From NCBI RefSeq assembly GCF_000238355.1, contig NZ_AHCA01000006.1, forward strand, positions 186,001 to 250,000: DNA of 64,000 bases, in the 5' to 3' direction. The notes under the pieces are model-generated. The model saw only the letters and a program-made list of their open reading frames with translations, had not been told where the DNA came from and ran no database searches. This DNA is from Pseudoalteromonas haloplanktis ATCC 14393 (lineage in GTDB: Bacteria; Pseudomonadota; Gammaproteobacteria; Enterobacterales; Alteromonadaceae). Position numbers and translations under genes: made by a program. Position 1 is the first letter of the stretch. The number at the start of each line of letters is the position of its first letter. Below are positions 17,095 through 26,265 of this stretch, one piece after another.

Positions 17095-20000
17095 TTAATG
17101 ATCACTTTTTTGTGAAAATGTTAGCCACCCTGGCTTTTGGTTACGATTTAACTTGGCTAAAACGGTAATGGCCTTTTCAAGAGTAATACGTTGCGTTGCG
17201 ATATCTTTATAAACTTGGTTAGCAATTTTTTTACGCTTAACTGCGGCACCTGCGTCTAAGAAAGACTCCGCGACTTGGATGGCAAACCGGGTTAATGGGC
17301 CTTGCTGTTTGTCATCGGCTGGGTTACTTTCATACCGCTGATGTTTATTTAAACGTTCACTAATATGTACCAATTCCGCCTGACTATACTCATTTTGAGC
17401 ATGATGTACTTTTTTAATCGCTAATAATGCATTGCTTAAATAAGTATATTCGAGATGACTAAAGCTGTTGATCAATGATAGGCGTGTTAAGGTTTTCTTA
17501 AATTGCGTTGCTGAACAGGCGTTATCTAATAAAGTGCTAACACTATCGTGGATCTTTTGCCATTGTTGCCAACTATACACATACCCTAAACCGGCTCCTT
17601 TTATATTTTGCATACCAATAACGATTTGATGGCTGTGTGGTCTCGCAAGTGATGCCAACTTGAGGGTTAACTGATTTGGGGTAACTTTAGGGTTACTGAT
17701 CAATACGCATTTGCTTTTTACTAATTCTAATAATAATTTTTCAAGCTGATGTTGATGTTGATGTTTCTGTAGATCGTCCAATAAAGGCTTTATTTGTTGG
17801 TAACTAATATAGTGGTTGAATACATCTAGTAAACTTGCTTGTTGCTGCTTATTTAGTGTTTTAGCATGTTTACTTAACCAGTCAGTAAACTGCTTTGTAC
17901 TCACTAAACCTGTGAATTCATTCGCAGTGTAGTGGTTGCCCAATGCGGCGCTGATAATTTTGCTTAGTGCGTCCTCAGTTTTAATACAGTGTAACTGCGT
18001 GCACAATAATTCGAGTTCTTGTAAGTCATTATTAGTAATAATGCGCAGGTAACGTTCACGAAAAGCTTGTAAGTAGTAGCTGTAGAAACCATCCACATTA
18101 GTACCAATCACTACCATCTTATCAAATGGTAAATCCTCAGCGAGAATGTGAGCAAATACTTTTGAGCGAGCAACTCGGTCATTGCGGTTGTTGATCAAAG
18201 CAATTGTTTGTTTATTTGGATCATTGCTGAGGCTGAATAAATCTAATCGTCGCCAGTTCTCAATGGTAGCTAAGCGTTCATTGGCTGACATACTATTGAC
18301 AAAAGACATCTTGAACTCTGCGAATGGGGCAGGGCTAAAATGTTGTAAAACACCAATGTCAGGCACAATGCGCTGTGCTGTTTCTTTAAATACAAAGTCT
18401 TTACTTAAGCCGATTTGGGCTGCCATTTTACAGACTAGCGCAATATTATCTGGGTGCTCCTCATATGGGTAAAGTGCTTTAATATCAGGGGTTATTTGAT
18501 ATCCTTCGCCCCAGTGTGATTGAATTAATGTGCTGTTTTTTTGTAACGCATCTTTGTCCAAAATAGGAAACATAGTTTGTTCGCTGGTAAAAACCAGACT
18601 GTTTGGCGCAATAAAATTAGCCATTTCTTTTGCGACATTAAAGCCTGTAGGCCCTAAAATATCTTCATGATCAGGGTAAGCGTTGGTAATCGTTGAGAAA
18701 TTATCTTGCATCCATTGCCTGAGTATTTTTACGTAGCGTGGTGTCAGCCCCATACACTCCCAAAGAAATACATCCGCTTTTACGTTTTTAGCAAAGTGCA
18801 GGACATCACTTTGCTCCCAAATACTGGCTTTATCAAATGGCCTAAATAGTGGTACTTCAAATTGTTCGCCATTAGAGCGTGCGTAAATTAGAGTGGCTTC
18901 GCAGCCAGTTGTTTTTGTGATGACCTTAAGTGCAAGACTGCTGAACAAAGCGGCTTTTAATCGTTCAGTACCTGACTTTCCTCGTGTGCCCCAACCACCA
19001 ATACTAACTGGAATTGCTCGACGATCAGCCTTAATACGGCGACTGACGCGAATGTGGCGCCCCCAAAAGTAAAGCATAAAGCCGACCACAAAGAAGATCA
19101 GCTGACCGATACTATTTTGATAGATGGAGTAAAGGTACTCTTTAAAATTCAACCAAATACTGACCAATAAAGGAGAAACATTCAGCTTGTTAAACAATTT
19201 ATTGATACCAGGCTCGATGGCGAAAGAACACCCAAGTTGCTCGCCATAGGCTTTAAACTGAAAATTAAAGCCGTGTTTTTTTAGTGTGTTGAGGTAATTG
19301 TTTTGCTCAATCTCGTTGCCTTTTCGCATAGCATCTAAACTATCAAGATTAATCGTTAACCAACAATACGTTTTAATGCGTTGGAGTAATGATTTTGGTG
19401 GCGTGACTAGTAAAATACCATCGGGTGTATAGGTTTTTGCTGGCTGCTTTAAATTGTCTTGGCTTAGTGCGCTAAGTAAAAAATCAGGTAAAGGCAAATG
19501 CGGACGTGCTGAATATTCATCTGTATCAAATAATGGCTCGCCTGGCACGTTTGTGGCACTGATCTCTGCGACGGTACAACTAGGAACGTGCATAAAAGCG
19601 GAGGGTTTACGTGCTGTACTATGATTAAAGCTTTGGCGTTTGTCAGTGCTAGGGTTGCGCCATTCATGAATAAAGCGCCAAGCACGAAAGGCAAAGCGAT
19701 AACCGCTGCGGATCCGCCAAGTTTGTTTATCTTTACTTACATTATAGCCTTCACTTTGCTGGGCTTTTCGGCTTAATAAACGACCTAATAATTCTTCATC
19801 TATGTCATCATCAAACTGCGATAAAGTGGCTGTATTTGGCAGTGTTTGTTCTAACTGTGCCATTTTATTTTGATGTTGAAATGCAACAAGCTGCTCTCTG
19901 GTACGGCTGATAAATCGACGAATAGCAAGCTCTGGCTCGCAGCTTAATCGTTCATTGAGGCAGTTAATGTAGGTTGTAAATACAGTATCGGGTTCAGTAG

Positions 20001-21213
20001 TCTCTAATTGCTGATTGAGCATCATACGCGCGGTGAGCTCTAATGCTAAGCGTTTGATCGCGATACTCTCATTACCTTTGAGTAGTTGCCACCATAAATC
20101 AAATGCAAAGTGATCACTGTTTAAGCGAGGGCTACTGAGTTGTTTTACTAATGTAAAACGCACAGCATCGACCGTTTCAACTTGTAACCTAGTAGTAAGA
20201 AGTTGCTGTAAAAAGTTTAATGAAAAGTGGTTGGCTTGTTCTATGACACTTTGACGTACCCGTGGAAATCGGTGTTCGGCCAGCTCCATTAATAAGCGTT
20301 CACACAGTTGTGTGAGCTTGGTTTGACTAATTAATATTTTCGGCAGGGCTGCTAATATAAATAATCGCTGTTGCTCGTCGAGTTGGCAGTTATCATCTTG
20401 AGAAATTAACTGTTGCATAAAGGCACGAATATAAGTTGGCCGCTGGTGGATCAAAATTTCTAATATATCTAAACGAGCTAAATGGGGCGTACTGGTATCT
20501 TCTAACGCCAATACTAAGGTTTCAATCAAATTGGCACTTAGCTCAGGATCGCTATTGTGGTTATGGATCAATTGAACTTGGTTAGCGAGGGCGCGATATA
20601 AAGCATTGCGTACATGCTCGTTATCTGTTTTTGTTAATAACTGTAAAAAGAAGCTTTCTAAATTTAGCGTTTGCCATGCTTTTGCGATATCTTGCGTTGA
20701 TTTTGTTAAATAACGATTACTTAAATCCCCCAGTTTACCAATTAAAAATTTAAGTGTTTGTTCAATATCAGCAACCACATCTTGGTAGCGGTTGATCACC
20801 GCTCCTTCGTCAAACCAGCGATTGAAGGCCAGTTTGTCTTGGTGTAATTGCTCTGGTGTGGCACCGAGTTGCTGAGCGTAATCTAAAATGTGAAATTCAC
20901 GCTCTGCGCTTATTTCAGCATGGCTGAGCCTTTCAATAAATAGCTGATAACCAGCATCTAGCTGCTGTAAACTGTGCTGTTTATTTTCTACTTGATGGCG
21001 TAAAAATGCGATTGCTTGGCCCAATAACCAGGTATCTTGGTCTTCATCTTCAGGAATATTTTGCAGTAGTTCCCATTGTGCTAAATCATCCACTAACTGA
21101 CGATATTTTTGACGATAGAGATCGAGCCAAAAGTTGGCAATGTCAGCAAACAATAAATGCTCTAAGCGGCTTTTCAGCTTGCTTTGGGTAATTGCTTTTT
21201 TTACGGTTGCCAT
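17095..21213 (-). CDS. PgsB/CapB-like poly-gamma-glutamate synthase with a large N-terminal helical extension
   Basis: The protein has 1372 residues; Bacillus PgsB has about 390. Residues ~150-450 are all-helical and HEAT/armadillo-like (repeated L-rich pairs such as ALEDTSTPHLARLDILEILI). A hydrophobic span lies at 703-719. The Mur-ligase-like catalytic part follows: GGWGTRGKSGTERLKAALF (739-757) is the P-loop, ECMGL at 819-823 and NAYPDHEDILGPTG at 844-857 match PgsB motifs, and NNRNDRVARSKVF is at 1008-1020. About 290 more helical residues end the protein. PgsB activates the gamma-carboxylate with ATP and adds the next glutamate at the membrane. It is the last gene of a seven-gene operon, 1 base after the outer-membrane gene. 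The substrate (glutamate or another amino acid) is inferred. Confidence 0.85.
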   Translation of the reverse strand: MATVKKAITQSKLKSRLEHLLFADIANFWLDLYRQKYRQLVDDLAQWELLQNIPEDEDQDTWLLGQAIAFLRHQVENKQHSLQQLDAGYQLFIERLSHAEISAEREFHILDYAQQLGATPEQLHQDKLAFNRWFDEGAVINRYQDVVADIEQTLKFLIGKLGDLSNRYLTKSTQDIAKAWQTLNLESFFLQLLTKTDNEHVRNALYRALANQVQLIHNHNSDPELSANLIETLVLALEDTSTPHLARLDILEILIHQRPTYIRAFMQQLISQDDNCQLDEQQRLFILAALPKILISQTKLTQLCERLLMELAEHRFPRVRQSVIEQANHFSLNFLQQLLTTRLQVETVDAVRFTLVKQLSSPRLNSDHFAFDLWWQLLKGNESIAIKRLALELTARMMLNQQLETTEPDTVFTTYINCLNERLSCEPELAIRRFISRTREQLVAFQHQNKMAQLEQTLPNTATLSQFDDDIDEELLGRLLSRKAQQSEGYNVSKDKQTWRIRSGYRFAFRAWRFIHEWRNPSTDKRQSFNHSTARKPSAFMHVPSCTVAEISATNVPGEPLFDTDEYSARPHLPLPDFLLSALSQDNLKQPAKTYTPDGILLVTPPKSLLQRIKTYCWLTINLDSLDAMRKGNEIEQNNYLNTLKKHGFNFQFKAYGEQLGCSFAIEPGINKLFNKLNVSPLLVSIWLNFKEYLYSIYQNSIGQLIFFVVGFMLYFWGRHIRVSRRIKADRRAIPVSIGGWGTRGKSGTERLKAALFSSLALKVITKTTGCEATLIYARSNGEQFEVPLFRPFDKASIWEQSDVLHFAKNVKADVFLWECMGLTPRYVKILRQWMQDNFSTITNAYPDHEDILGPTGFNVAKEMANFIAPNSLVFTSEQTMFPILDKDALQKNSTLIQSHWGEGYQITPDIKALYPYEEHPDNIALVCKMAAQIGLSKDFVFKETAQRIVPDIGVLQHFSPAPFAEFKMSFVNSMSANERLATIENWRRLDLFSLSNDPNKQTIALINNRNDRVARSKVFAHILAEDLPFDKMVVIGTNVDGFYSYYLQAFRERYLRIITNNDLQELELLCTQLHCIKTEDALSKIISAALGNHYTANEFTGLVSTKQFTDWLSKHAKTLNKQQQASLLDVFNHYISYQQIKPLLDDLQKHQHQHQLEKLLLELVKSKCVLISNPKVTPNQLTLKLASLARPHSHQIVIGMQNIKGAGLGYVYSWQQWQKIHDSVSTLLDNACSATQFKKTLTRLSLINSFSHLEYTYLSNALLAIKKVHHAQNEYSQAELVHISERLNKHQRYESNPADDKQQGPLTRFAIQVAESFLDAGAAVKRKKIANQVYKDIATQRITLEKAITVLAKLNRNQKPGWLTFSQKSDH

Positions 21214-21214
21214 A

Positions 21215-24200
21215 TTAATTCTGCTCTAAAAAGTGATCGAGTTGAAGTGACTCAAAAATTATTTCGTCGTGGGAGAAAACACCAAAACCAGTATCGGCTA
21301 AGTTACCGGTAGAAAACTCTAAGCTGACATTATGGTCATTTCTAAACCAGTCTTGATCCCAACGTAATTTGATCCACCCTTGCGAGAAGTCACCAAGGTG
21401 CACTTGCTTTCGCCAACCAACACTCGTTATATATTGCCACGTACTAATTGGCCGGTCCTCGTCAGCAAATTTATAATAACTGGTTATGCCAGCTTGGAAG
21501 ATGTGGCCTTGATAGTATTGATTCCAAGATGCACCAAAACGTAACATATCAAGGCTTGTCCAATCGGCATTTGAGATGCTACCGGCAAGAAAGTTGAAAT
21601 AGCTATCAACCCAAGGTTGATAGCGATATTGGTATTCACCACGCCAGCCTGAGGGATGATCTTCACGGTAAAAATTATAGATATCTGAATTGAGTTTAGG
21701 GTCAAACAAAAAGTCTTCTATATCAGCACTGCTGTAGCTATAAAATGGGCTTACTTGCCATTGATGTCGGTGGCTTTCATCAACCCGCCAGATTTGACCA
21801 ACTTGTACATAGGTACTTAAAGCATAGTGACTATCGCCGTTAGCTTGGCTTGGCTGCCAACTTGTTTGTAATGCACTGTCTACATACCAAGGGGTATCGT
21901 GGTCTTGCCATGAATGATAAGCGTCAATAGAGAAAAGCTCATTGTCTTGCTCGCTGAGTGAATAAGTGAGATCAAGGCGATACCAGTTTTCGTCGTCAGT
22001 TAAACGCAACCGTGCGCCAATATCAACACTGTGCCGTGTGGCAGTGGACTCACTGGATTCAAAAATACCGCGACGGTCATAATTAATAAATGCTTGCCAG
22101 CTAAGATCTTCTGGATGAAATTGAGCAACTTCAGGCTGCAAAGTGCTGGTCTGTTGCGCTAATGTGTATGTTACTTCGGCAGCATTTATTGGTTGCTCAG
22201 GTTTAAAATTAGAAATCTTATGATTGCTGTCGCTGAGTTGCCAAGTATATAACCTGACGTATTTTATTTTATCTGTGCTGACCTCAACTTTACCCGCAGG
22301 GTGAAAAAAACTGCGCTCAACACGTTGCTCAAAACCATTACCCTCTGAGCTTGCAAGCATTTGCTCAAGTTTAACTAGTCGATCTGCTGGCAATTGCGCG
22401 ACTAGGTGCTGCTCAGGTAGGACTGTGTAAAATAATAAGTTATTAGTCAGCGGTAAGTCATGCCAGCGATTATTGCGATACTCTTGCGCAGTGAGTGTGA
22501 CAACTTGTGATAAGTAGGGATTAAGCCACTGCAATGAGATCAGGTTGTCGGTCAGCTCTGTTTTATTAAAACCAAACGTGTTTGTTTGTCCTGGCTGAAC
22601 TGACCAGACTTTTTCTGTTGTCGCTAACTTAATTGCCACATTTGCAACGTTCCCTTGTGACAACTCTGCTGTAGAAAAATTAAAAACTAAACGAATTTGT
22701 TTTGACTGAGTTTGGCTTAGATCTATGTGTAAATCATGGTGAGGGCGTAGTACTAGTCCTTGTTTGTAGGTTTCTTGGGTACTTGCGCTGACTAATTGAT
22801 CGCTGTAGCTGGTTTGTGCTTGTGCATCAATGGCAATAAGTTGCGTGCCCGCAAAATCAAGATAGTCATCTAATGGTACCCATTCGCCATAACTTTGTAC
22901 TCGAGAAAATAGTGACTCAAGTTGCCCTGATAAACTTAGCTCTTTTACTTTTGCTAATACTTGTGTGTACTCATTAAGCGTGAGTGTTTTATTCGTTAGT
23001 TTAAATAGGGTGTTATTTAATAAATCTTGCATACTGACATTAGCGTCATATAGAAGTGCCATAAAGGGAGTTTGCCAATAAAAGTGACTAGCCATATTTT
23101 GATAATGGTAAGTCGATACCAGTGGCTGCGAGAGTACTCGGTAACTGATAACAGTTTGGTGATCACTGGATAAACGAACTGACTCGCCCGCTTTTAAGCT
23201 GATCACAGCGTCACTGGCAATAGACAGTGGCTGCGCATTAGTGAGCAAACTGTTGGCTGAGCTGACATCAGAAAAAATAGGCAGTAGAGTTTGCTGCTGT
23301 GCTTGCTTAGCAAATAGCCAGGCTACTTTATATTGACCATTTTGTACGCTATTACTACGTGCTCTAAGAGCAATTGTTAAAGGTTGAGTGCGTGCTTTAA
23401 ACGTTAAAGGTTGAGTCGTATTTACAGTTATCGCTGATAACTTACCTGTTGGACTGACGAGTGTTTGTATACCTGCATGCTCAACTTCATACTCAGGCTG
23501 TTGCTGTGTTGTTTCGCTGTAGTGACGCCAGTTTAATTTGGCGAAGCTATTTTGTAATGTGGTGGTAGCAGGTAAATCATGGCTTAGCCACAACGCGAGT
23601 AGGTTCTTTTGTTGTTTAATGGCAAGCGAGATCAGAATATCACGACATGGTGTCAGTAGTTGTAATGCATTCGCGCACAAACCTTGTAACTTATAATCTT
23701 GTTCTAATGCTTGATATTGTAATAACAGAGCATTACCCGCATAGCGTTTGAGCGTGAGGTTTTGAGTGCTTTTATAAAGTCCTTCGTGATAGCTTTTTGC
23801 TAATGCCGTACGTCCTTGCGTGTTGAGTATTTTAATTCGTAATTGCCATGCTTTAATCGCTATGTCGGTGTCTGTCACATTTACTAATGTCTTTATTATT
23901 TGCAGCGCTTGTAACGGCTTTGTAGCCATTAAGTATTCAGCCTCACCTAGTTGATGTTGCCAGTGCAACGTATCTATTGTATTTGCTTGTTCGGTGTCAT
24001 ATTGCGGGTTATAGGGCACTAATGAATCAATAAACTCATTACCTATTTGATTAACTTGCTGATTTAAAAGAGACTCAATAACTGAACTGGTTTCTTTTAA
24101 AGTACCTGCTTGGGCATAAAGTAATTCATTATTTGGTAATGCTAACAATTGATCACTTTGCAATGCATATTCGATAGGCTGGCGTTGTTGCTGTAGGTTT

Positions 24201-25513
24201 TGAATGGTTAACTCAGTGTTTGTTAAAGGCACCTGCAATTCAAAAGCGGCAAAGTGTTCGCTTTTACCTAGAGTTAAATGCCACTCTAAGTTACCACTGG
24301 TGACTAACAATTGTGTATCAATATTGCTGCGCGCGTGCAGGGTGAGGGTGGATCTAACCCGTTGCTTAGTTGTGAGTGAAAAATGATGTTGCTGCTCTAA
24401 AGTGTGTACGGGAGCATACTCCTCTGATAACACAGGGTAGCTTATATCATCGACTAGACGCAGGCTCGCTAAGCTATCAAAGTGCTTAAAATGACTTTTA
24501 ATAGTGACCTTGCCTTGGGTATCCGGTGTTAGGAAGTCACGGGATGAAATACTCGAAAGTAGATCTTGATAGCGACGCTGTGCAAGTAAATCACCTTGTT
24601 GATAGGCTGAACTGGCAAGTTGTGACAAGTCGCGTTGCAGGTAAATCGTTTTTAGGGTGTCGTCTAGATTATTGACCCAATACGGCTGAAAAAGTGATTC
24701 TTGTAGCTTGTCCATTGCCTGATCATCGTAAATTCCTCTGTGGCTTTGCTCGAGTTTGATATAAGCATCGGTTTCACTGTTTATCGTCAAGTATTCACCT
24801 TTGCCGATTGCTAAATAATCAGTATTGGCAAGACCTACTTGCAAACTTTTATACTCGCTAGCGCGACTTGCAATAACGCTAATAATACTAACGGGTTGAT
24901 CATTAACATACGCATAAACTTTGCCATTACGATCTTTATTGAGTAAGTCTTTGCGAACGGATAATTTTAATTTTTTACCATTTGGGAAGTACAGTTTTAC
25001 TGCCTCCCCAGCTTTAAAGTGATAATAGTGCTCAACATTTTGACCGTATTGGAAGCGAGTTGCTGCTCTTGGTAATTTTACTGCACGGCGAAAGCTATCA
25101 CGATGGCGATTTGTCTCACCAACCATTGCCGCTAGAGTGGCGCCTTCATCAAGGTGATTGGTGATCTTTAAAATCCGGTTATAGGATACGCTGGGTAATT
25201 GGCACTTTGCTTGTTCACAGATAAAGTCACGGTTAAGATTCAGTCTTTGTTGAGCCAGATGGCTGGTTCCAGAACTAAAAATAAACGAATTAAACGTATT
25301 GCTATCAAGTTCTAACCATTGCCCTTTAGCTAACCAAAGGTATTGTGTTTGTTGTGCTTCAAAATACCGAGCTTGTTGAGTTTCAGCCAACTGAACTTGC
25401 GGCGTTAGATTAAGCCAAATAGGTGAGCTTAAAAAGCTGTCATTAGAGGCCGAACTCGTTGGGCTGAGCATAACTAATAAACTGAAAATAAAAGCAATTA
25501 TAGCGTAATGCAT
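21215..25513 (-). CDS. Large outer-membrane beta-barrel protein, candidate polymer exporter of the Pgs-like operon
   Basis: The protein has 1432 residues with a signal peptide (1-22, ending SSAS). A long beta-rich periplasmic part runs to about 450, a helical TPR-like stretch lies around 500-690 (GEAEYLMATKPLQALQIIKTL), then more beta structure. The last ~270 residues alternate aromatic strands (YRLDLTYSLSEQDNELFSID, WQVSPFYSYS, YQYRYQPWVDSYFNFLAGS), as in a barrel. This helical-repeat-plus-barrel plan resembles BcsC or PgaA by architecture, not by recognisable sequence. I do not recognise a named family. Its place between the hydrolase-like gene (16-base overlap) and the pgsB-like gene (1-base gap) suggests it carries polymer across the outer membrane. 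Confidence 0.65.
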   Translation of the reverse strand: MHYAIIAFIFSLLVMLSPTSSASNDSFLSSPIWLNLTPQVQLAETQQARYFEAQQTQYLWLAKGQWLELDSNTFNSFIFSSGTSHLAQQRLNLNRDFICEQAKCQLPSVSYNRILKITNHLDEGATLAAMVGETNRHRDSFRRAVKLPRAATRFQYGQNVEHYYHFKAGEAVKLYFPNGKKLKLSVRKDLLNKDRNGKVYAYVNDQPVSIISVIASRASEYKSLQVGLANTDYLAIGKGEYLTINSETDAYIKLEQSHRGIYDDQAMDKLQESLFQPYWVNNLDDTLKTIYLQRDLSQLASSAYQQGDLLAQRRYQDLLSSISSRDFLTPDTQGKVTIKSHFKHFDSLASLRLVDDISYPVLSEEYAPVHTLEQQHHFSLTTKQRVRSTLTLHARSNIDTQLLVTSGNLEWHLTLGKSEHFAAFELQVPLTNTELTIQNLQQQRQPIEYALQSDQLLALPNNELLYAQAGTLKETSSVIESLLNQQVNQIGNEFIDSLVPYNPQYDTEQANTIDTLHWQHQLGEAEYLMATKPLQALQIIKTLVNVTDTDIAIKAWQLRIKILNTQGRTALAKSYHEGLYKSTQNLTLKRYAGNALLLQYQALEQDYKLQGLCANALQLLTPCRDILISLAIKQQKNLLALWLSHDLPATTTLQNSFAKLNWRHYSETTQQQPEYEVEHAGIQTLVSPTGKLSAITVNTTQPLTFKARTQPLTIALRARSNSVQNGQYKVAWLFAKQAQQQTLLPIFSDVSSANSLLTNAQPLSIASDAVISLKAGESVRLSSDHQTVISYRVLSQPLVSTYHYQNMASHFYWQTPFMALLYDANVSMQDLLNNTLFKLTNKTLTLNEYTQVLAKVKELSLSGQLESLFSRVQSYGEWVPLDDYLDFAGTQLIAIDAQAQTSYSDQLVSASTQETYKQGLVLRPHHDLHIDLSQTQSKQIRLVFNFSTAELSQGNVANVAIKLATTEKVWSVQPGQTNTFGFNKTELTDNLISLQWLNPYLSQVVTLTAQEYRNNRWHDLPLTNNLLFYTVLPEQHLVAQLPADRLVKLEQMLASSEGNGFEQRVERSFFHPAGKVEVSTDKIKYVRLYTWQLSDSNHKISNFKPEQPINAAEVTYTLAQQTSTLQPEVAQFHPEDLSWQAFINYDRRGIFESSESTATRHSVDIGARLRLTDDENWYRLDLTYSLSEQDNELFSIDAYHSWQDHDTPWYVDSALQTSWQPSQANGDSHYALSTYVQVGQIWRVDESHRHQWQVSPFYSYSSADIEDFLFDPKLNSDIYNFYREDHPSGWRGEYQYRYQPWVDSYFNFLAGSISNADWTSLDMLRFGASWNQYYQGHIFQAGITSYYKFADEDRPISTWQYITSVGWRKQVHLGDFSQGWIKLRWDQDWFRNDHNVSLEFSTGNLADTGFGVFSHDEIIFESLQLDHFLEQN

Positions 25514-26265
25514 GTTTTAAACTGACTCATTAAATTAGGCTGTTGCATAAGTTGTGTACGCACAGTGCTACTCAACTCAATATGAAAAAACTCACTATTT
25601 TTTGGTGCTATTTGGTTTAAAATATTTTTTGTACCGCCAAGCTCGGTGACTTCTAAGGGATATACGCGGCTGGTTAACTGTAATTTTTCTTTTAAACATT
25701 GGCTTATGTATTGCAATTTAGCGGTTGCAGGCCGACTCCCTTGGCTAATAATAACATCACTGCTGCGGCCTTGTTTCGTGCGACGCTTTTTTGCATCAAA
25801 GCCATGTATTTGATAAATCATGACCTTATCAACAGTACTTGCATAGCTTTCAATAAAGGCATTTGTCACACTGTAGCGGTGTTTGCCAAGATCGCTTTTT
25901 TGTCCATCTTGGGCGTTTGTATTTCTGTGTACGGTATTTGCCAAAAAAACCTGACAATCCCCTAATAGGGTAATGGCAATATCATACGTGTGTTTGTCAT
26001 AAAAACGGTGTGGTGCATAGGCAATACAAGGTTGACCGCTAGGCTGATAATGTATTTCACCGGCTACAAGTAAATTAGTTTTATCTTTAAGTGTTAAAGA
26101 TGAAACTAAGTCATTATTTTGCCCTAAACTTTTTTGTACATGCAGCCACTGAGTAAGTTGATTTTTTGTGCTTGTATACGCCTCACTAGTGGAAATCTGT
26201 TGGGCGTGAGTTTGACCAGTTAACGATACTAAAATAGCAGCGAGTAGTGATTTATAACACATCAT
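25498..26265 (-). CDS. Exported hydrolase-like protein, possible poly-gamma-glutamate hydrolase
   Basis: The protein has 255 residues with a signal peptide (1-21, ending THAQ). Conserved-looking polar motifs are IAYAPHRFYDKHTYD (H86, D90, H92), TVHRN (112-116), SDLGKH (124-129), IYQIHGFD (H154) and FFHIELS (H228, E230). The order PH..., HG..., N...xIEL resembles the zinc-dependent gamma-PGA hydrolase PghP/PF05908 type, but similarity is weak and metal ligands are not proven. In a polymer operon such an enzyme could trim, release or recycle chains, as BcsZ does for cellulose and PgdS or CapD do in Bacillus. It overlaps both neighbours by about 15 bases. Function is inference. Confidence 0.5.
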   Translation of the reverse strand: MMCYKSLLAAILVSLTGQTHAQQISTSEAYTSTKNQLTQWLHVQKSLGQNNDLVSSLTLKDKTNLLVAGEIHYQPSGQPCIAYAPHRFYDKHTYDIAITLLGDCQVFLANTVHRNTNAQDGQKSDLGKHRYSVTNAFIESYASTVDKVMIYQIHGFDAKKRRTKQGRSSDVIISQGSRPATAKLQYISQCLKEKLQLTSRVYPLEVTELGGTKNILNQIAPKNSEFFHIELSSTVRTQLMQQPNLMSQFKTCITL

